Shown: in pieces, positions 10,393-18,397 of the stretch | Position numbering within the stretch: position 1 is the stretch's first letter | How the letters are laid out: every line of letters begins with the position of its first letter | From: VRUE01 sp963817905 | GTDB taxonomy: Bacteria > Actinomycetota > Thermoleophilia > Solirubrobacterales > 70-9 | Assembly (NCBI GenBank): GCA_963817905.1 | Contig: CAWFPS010000003.1 | Coordinates: 1,905,162 to 1,969,161 of the forward strand | DNA length: 64,000 bases | Direction: 5' to 3' | Translations under genes and position numbers: made by a program | The notes under the pieces: model-generated | The model's input: the letters and a program-made list of their open reading frames with translations, nothing else | Databases searched by the model: none | Told to the model about the DNA's origin: nothing

Positions 10393-10527
10393 TTATTTTT
10401 TATCGTCGGTTCGTTTGTAATCTCCCATGAAATTGCGGGATCTTCGGCCTCTCGATTTTTTTCGGTTCGTCAAGGAGATAGCAAGATATATGACGACAAC
10501 GATTCCTAAAATAATATAGATATTCAT
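10393..10527 (-). CDS. 44-residue single-pass membrane peptide
   Basis: This is a short gene of 44 codons plus stop. It encodes one hydrophobic helix (residues 3-20, IYIILGIVVVIYLAISL) followed by a strongly basic tail (NRKKSRGRRSRN) and a hydrophilic end with DYKRTDDKK. The positive-inside rule places the tail in the cytoplasm. It sits 40 bp after the methyltransferase-like gene and 91 bp before the adenosyltransferase, on the same strand. The regular membrane-plus-basic layout argues for a real gene. No function is known to me. Confidence 0.6.
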   Translation of the reverse strand: MNIYIILGIVVVIYLAISLTNRKKSRGRRSRNFMGDYKRTDDKK

Positions 10528-10566
10528 CGTAAGATCAGTACTTCGATTCTGGTCTAAATTACTGCT

Positions 10567-11064
10567 TTAAATCCGAATCTTAAAATGTTCCTTGGCCTGT
10601 TGTTGTCTCAAAAATACAACGCCACAATAAAACAAATCAAGGGTTACCTTTAAGGCTTCCCGGTCTATTAGGGCCTCCCACAGTGCAAAGTTACCCTTAT
10701 TTTTGTGGATAGAATCGATGATCACGGGCGTATCGTTCTTTATTTTGTCAGAGATCCCTTGAAACACCGTATCAAATTCAGTAACATCGATATAGGCCAT
10801 ATCATAGGGCACTGCGTCAAAATGGATAGTAGGAAATAAATCGACTATTCTTTTTTTGATCTCGGGCTTCCCCTCGATACCCCAAAATGTTTTGATATCG
10901 AGATTGGCGGCACATTTTAATAGCACATTTTCTGTTTTAGTACCTGGAAACGAATCCTTACTATATAAACATTTTGTTATAAAACCGAACACAAACGGAG
11001 AGTGTACCCCATGATGATTGGTAGCGGTAAAACGAAATTTTAAGTATTCGATTAGATTGACCAT
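10567..11064 (-). CDS. Compact methyltransferase-like protein lacking the SAM motif
   Basis: This 165-residue protein keeps both ends of a class I SAM-methyltransferase family common in flavobacteria. The N terminus has FRFTATNHHGVHSPFVF and the C terminus ends LRQQQAKEHFKIRI, with the usual central strands PVIIDSIHKNKG and FYCGVVFL. Relatives I know are about 230-260 residues and carry a glycine-rich SAM loop (E-L-G-T/S-x-x-G). Here the middle is much shorter and no such loop is visible. It may be an internally deleted remnant or a non-catalytic family member. The reading frame is intact, so this is not one of the homopolymer frameshifts seen elsewhere. Confidence 0.65.
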   Translation of the reverse strand: MVNLIEYLKFRFTATNHHGVHSPFVFGFITKCLYSKDSFPGTKTENVLLKCAANLDIKTFWGIEGKPEIKKRIVDLFPTIHFDAVPYDMAYIDVTEFDTVFQGISDKIKNDTPVIIDSIHKNKGNFALWEALIDREALKVTLDLFYCGVVFLRQQQAKEHFKIRI

Positions 11065-11138
11065 GTTCTATTTGTATTGCAAATATTGGATGAAGCAATC
11101 AAAAATTTTAGATTTTATGTATATAAGGATTTATGCCC

Positions 11139-13017
11139 CTAAAGCATCGCCGACAATTCGAACCATCGTTCGGTCTTTGTCTCAATGGTATTTTCGATTT
11201 CCTTGAGTTGAATTGCAAGCTGATCGATTTTTTCACCGGAAAGCGATGTATCTGCGAACATCTGCTGTATTTTCACCTTTTCAGCTTCGAGCTTCTCAAT
11301 TTCATTTTCGAGGTTTTTGTGCTCTTTTTGCTCTAAATAGGATAATTTTGGTGCTTTTTCATCGTTTTTAGCCCTATTTTTTATGTTTTTTGACGTAGCT
11401 ATATTTTCGACGAGTTCTTTTTTGCTCTCCTGAGGGCCACTATCCTCATAGGTCCTAAAATCGGAATAGTTTCCTGGAAAGTCCTCGATGACCGCATTCC
11501 CTCGAAAGACAAGAAGATGGTCAACGATCTTATCCATAAAATAACGATCGTGCGATACGACTACCAGGCAACCAGGGAAATCTAACAGAAAGCTTTCCAA
11601 TACATTCAAGGTCACGATATCAAGGTCGTTCGTTGGTTCGTCAAGGACTAAAAAATTGGGATTTTGAATCAGTACCGTACATAAATAAAGCCTTTTGCGT
11701 TCGCCACCACTTAATTTCCCTACAAAGTCGTATTGTTTTTTTCGGTCGAATAAAAATCGTTCCAACAATTGTTGTGCTGAAATCTGTTTGCCTTTCATCA
11801 AAGGAATATAATCCCCGAATTCACGAATTACATCAATTACTTTTTGCCCTTCCTTACTCTCGATACCCTCCTGGGTATAATACCCGAATTTTAAGGTATC
11901 GCCTACGACCACTTTTCCTTGATCAGGTGTTTCGTTACCGGTTATGATATTTAAAAAGGTCGATTTACCAGTACCGTTCGCCCCTATGATTCCGATGCGT
12001 TCCCCTTTGGTAAAGACATATTCGAACTTATTGAGAATAGGCTTATTCGGGAAAGGATTTGGAAATTTTATGCAATTCCAGGATTTTACTTCCCACCCGT
12101 TCCATATTGATCTGCAACTGCACTTCGTGTTCTTTGCGACGCTGGCCTGCCTTTTCTCTTATCGCATGAAAATCATCGATACGCGATTTTGATTTGGTCG
12201 TTCGTGCCTTCGGCTGCCTTCGCATCCAGGCGAGCTCTTTTTTAAATAGAAGTTCTGATTTGTGTTGCTCAACGGCTTCCTGCTCGATGCGCGCCTCCTT
12301 CTTTTCCAGATAATACGAATAATTACCCTTATATGGATATAATTTCCCTTGGTCAAGTTCAATGATCTCGTTACAGACCCGTTCCAGAAAATAGCGATCA
12401 TGTGTTACCATGAAAAGCGTCATATTTTCCTTGGCAAAATAGGTTTCGAGCCATTCGATCATTTCAAGGTCCAAATGGTTTGTCGGTTCATCCAAGATGA
12501 GCAGATCCGGTTTGTTGACCAAAGCGTTTGCCAGGGCAAGGCGTTTCTTTTGACCTCCCGATAATTGGCCGACTTTCAAATGAAGATCTTCCAATTTTAA
12601 TTTAAAAAGAATTTGTTTGTATTGCGTTTCAAAGTCCCAGGCGTCAAAGCGATCCATGGCCTCGAATGCTTTTTGATACGCTTCGGCATCCTCGGGATGT
12701 TCCAAGGCATTTTCATACGCCTGAATAACCTTTAAGATCTCGTTATCGGAGGCAAAGATCGTTTCCTCGATGGTTAGTTCAGGTCTTAAGACAGGTTCTT
12801 GTGCCAAATAGGACATGCGTATGCCTTTGCGAAAATTTACCTGACCGGTATCCGGGGCGTCAAGTCTGGCCAGGATGTTCAAAATAGAAGTCTTTCCGCT
12901 GCCATTTTTGGCAATCAAAGCAATTTTCTGATCTTTGTTGATCCCGAACGAGATTTCCTTGAATAATACGAGTTCGCCATACGATTTGGCAATATTTTCA
13001 ACCGTTAGTAGGTTCAT
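11139..13017 (-). pseudogene. uup: ABC-F ATPase Uup, split by a one-base frameshift
   Basis: Two adjacent pieces form one ABC-F protein of about 625 residues. The N-terminal piece (12043-13017) has Walker A ALIAKNGSGKTS, the signature LSGGQKKRLALA and Walker B LLILDEPTNHLD. It then stops just after KISKSFPE. One base further, the other frame continues NKPILNKFEYVFTKGERIG and the second Walker A IIGANGTGKST, then LSGGERKRLYL and LVLDEPTNDLD, ending in the Uup-type coiled-coil tail (about residues 530-625). An extra base in the GGG run at 12049-12051 (CCC on the coding strand) would explain the break. ABC-F proteins of this group act on ribosomes or DNA precise excision. The start overlaps the upstream DUF4105 stop as TAATG, so the two are translationally coupled. 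Confidence 0.85.
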
Positions 13018-14216
13018 TATTGATATTTTTTGTTGCTTCGGGAACTATGGATTATATAATAATACCGAATCGCCAGTGCGAATAAAAATGGAAGTAATAC
13101 CGGTGAAAAATACTGTACATTAAAAAGCGAAAGGCCAACCATGACCAACAATAAAAGAAGCAGTAGTACAGCGTATTTGGAAATCCAAGATGGGCGTGTT
13201 TTTCGTGAAACAAAATAGACTATCGCCACGTTCAAGGGAAAGGCCCAAAGGATGTTGTAGTTCCCCACCGTCCAAATATGATCGGTAAAAAACCAGAGGA
13301 AAATAAGCAGGCTACCTGCTACCCCGGTAAGAACGAAAAGAACGACATCCAAACCCCTGTTAGGCCTTTGCTTTTTTACATCTAAAAAAGTACTTCCTAT
13401 GATGAGTAGGGAAACAAGGATACTAAAAAATAAAGGAGACCACATAAATCCAGAAGAATCTACGATTCGGGTCGATTCAAGCAATGAAGTCTCTTTCGTG
13501 ACTGCCGGCCCTCCGTTGATCTTGGCCACACGTAATTGGCGCATTACATAGCTCGGAAGATACAGATGTTCTTTTGGACTGGCCTTCCTGTCAATGACCG
13601 AACCCAAAGCCAGGTCGATACCAAAAGCGCCCCACGAATTCGTTTTTATATTTTGGTGGATCAGCTCACGAAAACTAAAGGGTGTTTTTATAAAGGTTGC
13701 ATCGAAAACCAAATGATCACTTAGATTTTCTTGAAGTACATCCCAAATTTTAGTAGAACAGTTGTTGAGAAAATAATCATATTGGTATTGCTTGTTTTCA
13801 GGAAGATTGTTGTGCTCCAAAAACCGAAATAGTTTCTTTTTTTGAGCAAGTGAGACATTTAATACCTGCTCTTTGACCCATCTGTTTTCAATTTCGTAAC
13901 TCCGTAGATAATTCTGAAAGCCTTGACGTACCAATAAATAATACATTCTTCCCTGTGCGAACTTTAGATAGAAATTTTCAGATTCCGTATCGAACACCCC
14001 ATAATTATAAACAACATCGATACCAAGTGCCGGATCTTGTACCCTAATGGCGCTGTGGCCAAAAGCGGAATAGAGTTCCGTCCCAGGACCGCTGGTCAAG
14101 ACGCTGACTTTAGATAAGGGCGACAATTCAGGAGTTTGGGAAAAGCAGTTGCTCGTTAGTAAAAAGAGAAAAATTAAAAGTATTTTTTTCAATGGTATGC
14201 TACGGCTTGAATTCAT
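13017..14216 (-). CDS. DUF4105 membrane protein
   Basis: This protein has an N-terminal signal or anchor (about residues 8-24 from the chosen start, ILLIFLFLLTSNCFSQ). A DUF4105 periplasmic domain follows, with GPGTELYSAFGHSAIRV and YNYGVFDTES, the family hallmark. The last third contains about five hydrophobic helices (for example FFSILVSLLIIGSTFL). The domain is related to NlpC/P60-like folds, and its substrate is unknown. I chose the ATG at 14216 because it directly precedes the basic and hydrophobic signal. An in-frame ATG ten codons upstream (14246) is possible. The stop overlaps the uup start by one base. Confidence 0.8.
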   Translation of the reverse strand: MNSSRSIPLKKILLIFLFLLTSNCFSQTPELSPLSKVSVLTSGPGTELYSAFGHSAIRVQDPALGIDVVYNYGVFDTESENFYLKFAQGRMYYLLVRQGFQNYLRSYEIENRWVKEQVLNVSLAQKKKLFRFLEHNNLPENKQYQYDYFLNNCSTKIWDVLQENLSDHLVFDATFIKTPFSFRELIHQNIKTNSWGAFGIDLALGSVIDRKASPKEHLYLPSYVMRQLRVAKINGGPAVTKETSLLESTRIVDSSGFMWSPLFFSILVSLLIIGSTFLDVKKQRPNRGLDVVLFVLTGVAGSLLIFLWFFTDHIWTVGNYNILWAFPLNVAIVYFVSRKTRPSWISKYAVLLLLLLLVMVGLSLFNVQYFSPVLLPFLFALAIRYYYIIHSSRSNKKYQ

Positions 14217-14297
14217 CCCTGCAAATATCCGAATAAAATAAGTCATCGGATCAATAGATTAAAAATTGTGGTATTTTTACCTAAACTGACCAATAAA

Positions 14298-15050
14298 ATG
14301 AAAAAGCACATCCCGAACCTATTGACCTTAATGAATGTTTTCTGTGGTTCGGTGGCCGTGGTTTTTGCCGTTAGAAACCAGTTGGAACTAGCCGCTTTAT
14401 TTATGTTCTTAGGGATTATCTTCGATTTTTTTGATGGCCTCGCGGCCCGGGTGCTACATGTAAAAAGCGCGTTGGGTCTGCAGTTGGATTCACTTGCCGA
14501 TGTAATCACGAGTGGTCTTGTTCCCGGGGTGGTTATGTTTCAATTGTTCAACATGTCTGAATTCGGTGGGTGGAATGCAACTTCAGGGTCATGGGTTATG
14601 AATTTGAAGCTTAGCACCTTGCCTTTTTTTGGTTTTTTAATAACCTTAGCCTCGGCATACCGCTTAGCGAAATTCAATTTAGACGATCGCCAGCAAACCT
14701 CGTTCATCGGGCTGCCTACCCCTGCGAACGCCCTACTGATCATCTCCTTGCCGATGATACTGCTGTATCATAATAATGATTTTTTGAACACCTTAATTCT
14801 AAACCAATGGTTCTTGGTCGGTATTACGGGGTTGAGTTGTTATTTATTGAATTCAAATATTGAACTCTTTGCACTCAAATTCACGAACTGGGGCTTTAAG
14901 GACAATGCGATGCGTTACATATTCATTGCCTTGAGTTTGGTGTTGTTGAGTACGATGCAATACCTGGCGATACCGCTGCTGATTTTGTTCTATATCGGGA
15001 GTTCGATCGTGGGCAATCTTGCTAGGAAGGAAGAATCACATACTCGGTGA
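14298..15050 (+). CDS. pssA: CDP-diacylglycerol-serine O-phosphatidyltransferase
   Basis: This integral membrane enzyme of the CDP-alcohol phosphatidyltransferase family makes phosphatidylserine, the precursor of phosphatidylethanolamine. The catalytic signature DG-x2-AR-x8-G-x3-D-x3-D reads DGLAARVLHVKSALGLQLDS followed by LAD. Multiple hydrophobic helices follow (for example YIFIALSLVLLSTMQYLAI). From the start chosen here, MKKHIPNLLTLMNVFCGS, the protein has 250 residues and the first helix begins at once. An upstream in-frame start at 14268 would add ten residues. The gene is divergent from the DUF4105 gene and convergent with lptB. Confidence 0.9.
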   Translation: MKKHIPNLLTLMNVFCGSVAVVFAVRNQLELAALFMFLGIIFDFFDGLAARVLHVKSALGLQLDSLADVITSGLVPGVVMFQLFNMSEFGGWNATSGSWVMNLKLSTLPFFGFLITLASAYRLAKFNLDDRQQTSFIGLPTPANALLIISLPMILLYHNNDFLNTLILNQWFLVGITGLSCYLLNSNIELFALKFTNWGFKDNAMRYIFIALSLVLLSTMQYLAIPLLILFYIGSSIVGNLARKEESHTR

Positions 15051-15070
15051 ATACTTTTGTGGCAGTGCAA

Positions 15071-15811
15071 CTAAAAATCTAATTTCTTCTTACGAAGCTC
15101 AAAATTCTGTCCTAGATAGACCTTACGTACCATTTCATCTGCGGCAAGATCTTCCGGGATGCCCGATTTTAGGATGCCACCTTCGAACATCAGATACGAA
15201 CGTTCGGTAATCGCCAAGGTTTCCTGCACATTGTGGTCGGTAATAAGGATTCCTATATTTTTATTTTTAAGTTGGGCGACAATGCGTTGAATATCCTCTA
15301 CTGCTACGGGATCTACCCCTGCAAAGGGTTCGTCGAGCAAAATAAACTTCGGGTCGGTAGCCAGGGCCCTGGCAATTTCGGTTCTTCTTCGTTCCCCACC
15401 GGATAACAAATCGCCCCGGTTTTTGCGAATGTGGCCCAAGCCGAATTCCTCGATGAGCGATTCCATCTTCATCTCTTGTTCCTTTTTACTCAACTTGGTC
15501 AATTGTAGCACGCTGAGGATGTTCTTTTCAATACTCAATTTCCGGAAAACCGATGCCTCCTGGGCCAGATACCCAATCCCGTTTTGGGCCCTTTTGTACA
15601 TGGGGAAATTGGTAATGTCGATATTGTCGAGATAGATGTTGCCACTATTGGGCTTGATGAGGCCAACGATCATGTAGAAGGAGGTGGTCTTCCCGGCCCC
15701 GTTCGGTCCCAATAGGCCAACGATTTCACCTTGGTTGACTTCCAAGGAGATTCCTTTGACTACTTGTCTGCCACGATAGGCCTTCATGATATTTTCCGCT
15801 CTAAGTTTCAT
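15071..15811 (-). CDS. lptB: LPS export ABC transporter ATPase LptB
   Basis: This 246-residue ATPase powers extraction of lipopolysaccharide from the inner membrane by LptFG. Walker A is GPNGAGKTTSFYMIVGL (about residues 35-43), the signature is LSGGERRRTEIARAL, and Walker B is FILLDEPFAGVDP, a form typical of LptB. The switch His is in LITDHNV. Length is normal. It is the last gene of a minus-strand run kdsD-tatC-AhpD-like-lptB. Both kdsD and lptB serve LPS formation and transport. Confidence 0.95.
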   Translation of the reverse strand: MKLRAENIMKAYRGRQVVKGISLEVNQGEIVGLLGPNGAGKTTSFYMIVGLIKPNSGNIYLDNIDITNFPMYKRAQNGIGYLAQEASVFRKLSIEKNILSVLQLTKLSKKEQEMKMESLIEEFGLGHIRKNRGDLLSGGERRRTEIARALATDPKFILLDEPFAGVDPVAVEDIQRIVAQLKNKNIGILITDHNVQETLAITERSYLMFEGGILKSGIPEDLAADEMVRKVYLGQNFELRKKKLDF

Positions 15812-15936
15812 TCGAGGATTTTGCGTTCTAGGGTTATGTTCAAACCAATTACATGGTTTAGGATACGACTACATTTGTAATCAAGATGCCAAAAACGAGT
15901 TTTTATGGTGCCTGTGTCGAGGCGATGGCATTTCAT

Positions 15937-16284
15937 TTATGATTCTATTTCAAGGGCCTCCCAGTACTCATAGGCACGTCTTAGATGAGGAACCACAATG
16001 GTTCCACCAACCAAGGTTGCGATTCCAAGCGTTTCCATTATTTCTTCCTTACTCGCCCCTGCATTTCGCGCATGTTCTAAATGATATTTCACGCAATCAT
16101 CGCAGCGCAACACGGCCGAAGCCACCAGTCCAAGTAGTTCTTTGGTCTTGACATCAAGGGCGCCTTCGGAATAGGCATTGGTATCAAGATTGAAGATCCG
16201 CTTGATGATCTTGTTGTTGTCAGACAACAATTTTTCGTTCATTTTAGAACGATAGGCATTGAATTCCTTAACTTGGTTTGACAT
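15937..16284 (-). CDS. AhpD-like carboxymuconolactone decarboxylase family protein
   Basis: This 115-residue all-helical protein carries the CxxC-x3-H redox motif of the AhpD/CMD family (RCDDCVKYHLEHA, about residues 76-88) and the downstream KEEIMETLGIATLVGG helix. Such proteins act as small peroxidase or alkylhydroperoxidase partners. Its real substrate is unknown. It overlaps the 3' end of tatC by 17 bp, so the two are co-transcribed and probably coupled. Confidence 0.88.
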   Translation of the reverse strand: MSNQVKEFNAYRSKMNEKLLSDNNKIIKRIFNLDTNAYSEGALDVKTKELLGLVASAVLRCDDCVKYHLEHARNAGASKEEIMETLGIATLVGGTIVVPHLRRAYEYWEALEIES

Positions 16285-17122
16285 TCTTCTTTAATTTTTG
16301 CTCTTTTTTGGCCTCTCTTTTTAGAACGAAACCAGAAATATAGATGCTGACTTGGTATAGTATAAGGACCGGGATGGCAACGATGATCTGGCTCGCTACA
16401 TCGGGTGGGGTAATGACCGCCGAGACAATAAGGACCACAACTAGGGCAATTTTGCGATATTTTTTTAATATTTCAGGGGTAACCAAGCCCACTTTGGTCA
16501 AAAAGAAAATAATAATGGGAAGCTCAAAAAGAATTCCACAGGCAATGACCGCAGAACGCACCGTTCCTATATAAGAGTCAAGATCGAATTGGTTGGTCAC
16601 CAACGAACTGACCTGATAGGACCCTAGAAAGTTGATCGATAATGGGGCCACGACATAATACCCGAATAAGACCCCCAAAAAGAATAAAAAGGAGGCAATA
16701 AAAATAAATCCCCTTGAGTTTTTCCGCTCTTTTTCATACAGGCCTGGGCTAATGAATTTCCATAATTCAAAAAGAATATAGGGAAAGCCTACAATAAATC
16801 CGACCCAAATCGCTGTCCATATGTCGGCCGAGAATTGTCCCGACATCTGTCGACTTTGTATTGTAAAGGGTAGCTTGTCTTTGCAAAAGTCAGATGCGAT
16901 GCCAATATAAGTGGCCGCTTTACAAAAGAACTGATAGGTCGGGAAATCCATTAAGGAAGGCGCGAAAATGATATCGTCGAAAATAAATCGGCTAAAAATA
17001 AAGGCTATGAGACCAATAATGACCACGGCCGCAGTAGAGCGTATCAAATGCCAGCGCAATTCTTCCAAATGATCCAGAAACGACATTTCGTTCGGTTCCT
17101 TGGTAATTTTTTTCTTTGCCAT
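16268..17122 (-). CDS. tatC: Sec-independent translocase subunit TatC
   Basis: TatC is the receptor of the twin-arginine pathway that exports folded proteins. The 284-residue protein starts with the conserved cytoplasmic motif MSFLDHLEELRWHLIRS and has six predicted membrane helices. The segment FIVGFPYILFELWKFISPGLY holds the family's FxxPxL/ExWxFxxPGL region. There is an insert with extra residues between helices 1 and 2 (DFPTYQFFCKAATYIGIASD), as in other Bacteroidota. The start codon overlaps the kdsD stop by one base. TatA is not encoded nearby. Confidence 0.96.
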   Translation of the reverse strand: MAKKKITKEPNEMSFLDHLEELRWHLIRSTAAVVIIGLIAFIFSRFIFDDIIFAPSLMDFPTYQFFCKAATYIGIASDFCKDKLPFTIQSRQMSGQFSADIWTAIWVGFIVGFPYILFELWKFISPGLYEKERKNSRGFIFIASFLFFLGVLFGYYVVAPLSINFLGSYQVSSLVTNQFDLDSYIGTVRSAVIACGILFELPIIIFFLTKVGLVTPEILKKYRKIALVVVLIVSAVITPPDVASQIIVAIPVLILYQVSIYISGFVLKREAKKEQKLKKNVKPS

Positions 17123-18087
17123 TATATAATGCCTTCGTTTATTAAGTTGTGAAGATGCACGACTCCTTTGTATTTGGTTCCTTCCACGGCCAACAATTGC
17201 GATATCCCATTCTGTTGCATCATTTCAAGGGCCTTGATCGCGAGAAGATCGTTTTGTACGGTTTTCGGATGGGCCGACATGATATCCTTGGCGGTCAACC
17301 CATTAATGGTGTCATATTTATTGAGCATTCTACGAATATCCCCATCAGTGACGATTCCTACGATTTCATTCTTATCGATGACCGCGGTCACCCCGAGCAT
17401 TTTCTCCGAGATTTCGACGATTACTTTTTTGACATCGGTATCAAGTCCGACGGCTGGTTTTTGGTTATTGCCAGAAATATCGGCTACCCGAAGATACAAC
17501 CGTTTTCCCAGTGCCCCACCAGGATGGTATTTTGCAAAATCCTTACTGCTGAATCCTTTGAGGTCCAATAAGCAAATGGCCAAGGCATCACCCATGACCA
17601 ATTGGGCGGTTGTACTGGTCGTAGGGGCCAGATTATTCGGACAGGCTTCTTTTTCGACAAAGGTATTTAGTAAAAAATCGGCATGTTGGGCCAAGAACGA
17701 GTCCATGGTACCGGTCATGGCGATCAACTTGTTTTTCCCTCGCTTTATCAAAGGTACCAACATTTTGATTTCCGGGGTACTGCCACTTTTCGATATGAGT
17801 ATGACCACGTCATTCTCCTGAATGGTCCCAAGATCACCGTGAATGGCATCGGCTGCATGCATAAAAATGGCGGGGGTGCCCGTGGAATTTAGGGTAGCAA
17901 CGATTTTTGAAGCGATGATGGCACTTTTTCCAATCCCAGAAATTACGACGCGCCCCTTTGATTTTAGTATGCAATTGATACTATCCGCAAAACCCTTGTC
18001 CAAAAAATTTGTCAGATTATAAATCGCCGATGCTTCTGTTTCAAAAGTCTTCTTCGCTAAGGCGAGTATTTCTTTGGTTTTACTCAA
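17122..18087 (-). CDS. kdsD: Arabinose-5-phosphate isomerase (KpsF/GutQ/KdsD family)
   Basis: This 321-residue enzyme isomerises ribulose-5-phosphate to arabinose-5-phosphate, the first step of KDO synthesis for lipopolysaccharide. The N-terminal SIS domain (about residues 30-180) has GRVVISGIGKSAIIASKI and ILISKSGSTPEI. The end of the SIS domain reads HPGGALGKRL. Two CBS domains follow (about residues 205-321), with AVIDKNEIVGIVTDGDIRR being the first. It heads the kdsD-tatC-AhpD-like operon, with a 1-bp stop/start overlap with tatC, and is divergent from recQ. Confidence 0.94.
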   Translation of the reverse strand: MSKTKEILALAKKTFETEASAIYNLTNFLDKGFADSINCILKSKGRVVISGIGKSAIIASKIVATLNSTGTPAIFMHAADAIHGDLGTIQENDVVILISKSGSTPEIKMLVPLIKRGKNKLIAMTGTMDSFLAQHADFLLNTFVEKEACPNNLAPTTSTTAQLVMGDALAICLLDLKGFSSKDFAKYHPGGALGKRLYLRVADISGNNQKPAVGLDTDVKKVIVEISEKMLGVTAVIDKNEIVGIVTDGDIRRMLNKYDTINGLTAKDIMSAHPKTVQNDLLAIKALEMMQQNGISQLLAVEGTKYKGVVHLHNLINEGII

Positions 18088-18397
18088 GGTGAATTTATAT
18101 TTCGGATTGCAGACCTAAAAGAATGTCTTATATTTAAGATTACAAAATTACGGAAACTTAATTTCATAGATTATTTTAAATTTTAGGATTTTTTTAATGT
18201 TTAAATGGTTATCTTAAGGAGTTAAATAAAGGGTAATTAAATTGGGTGAAACCGCAGCAGGGAGCCTCTAGGTGATTCGAAATCGAGATGGGTCTGCTCA
18301 ATCATCGGAAGTCCTTCGTGGTGCTCAACGCAGCTAGCCAATAAACCGGTTCGTGCGATAACGATCTTTGATTGTACATACTAATACTAAAAAGCTA
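18088..18397. other. Divergent kdsD/recQ intergenic region
   Basis: This 310-bp AT-rich spacer lies between two divergent genes and must hold both promoters. The left half is very A/T-rich, and the right half is of ordinary composition. No open frame, clear terminator or strong repeat is visible, and I could not pick a confident promoter. Confidence 0.6.
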
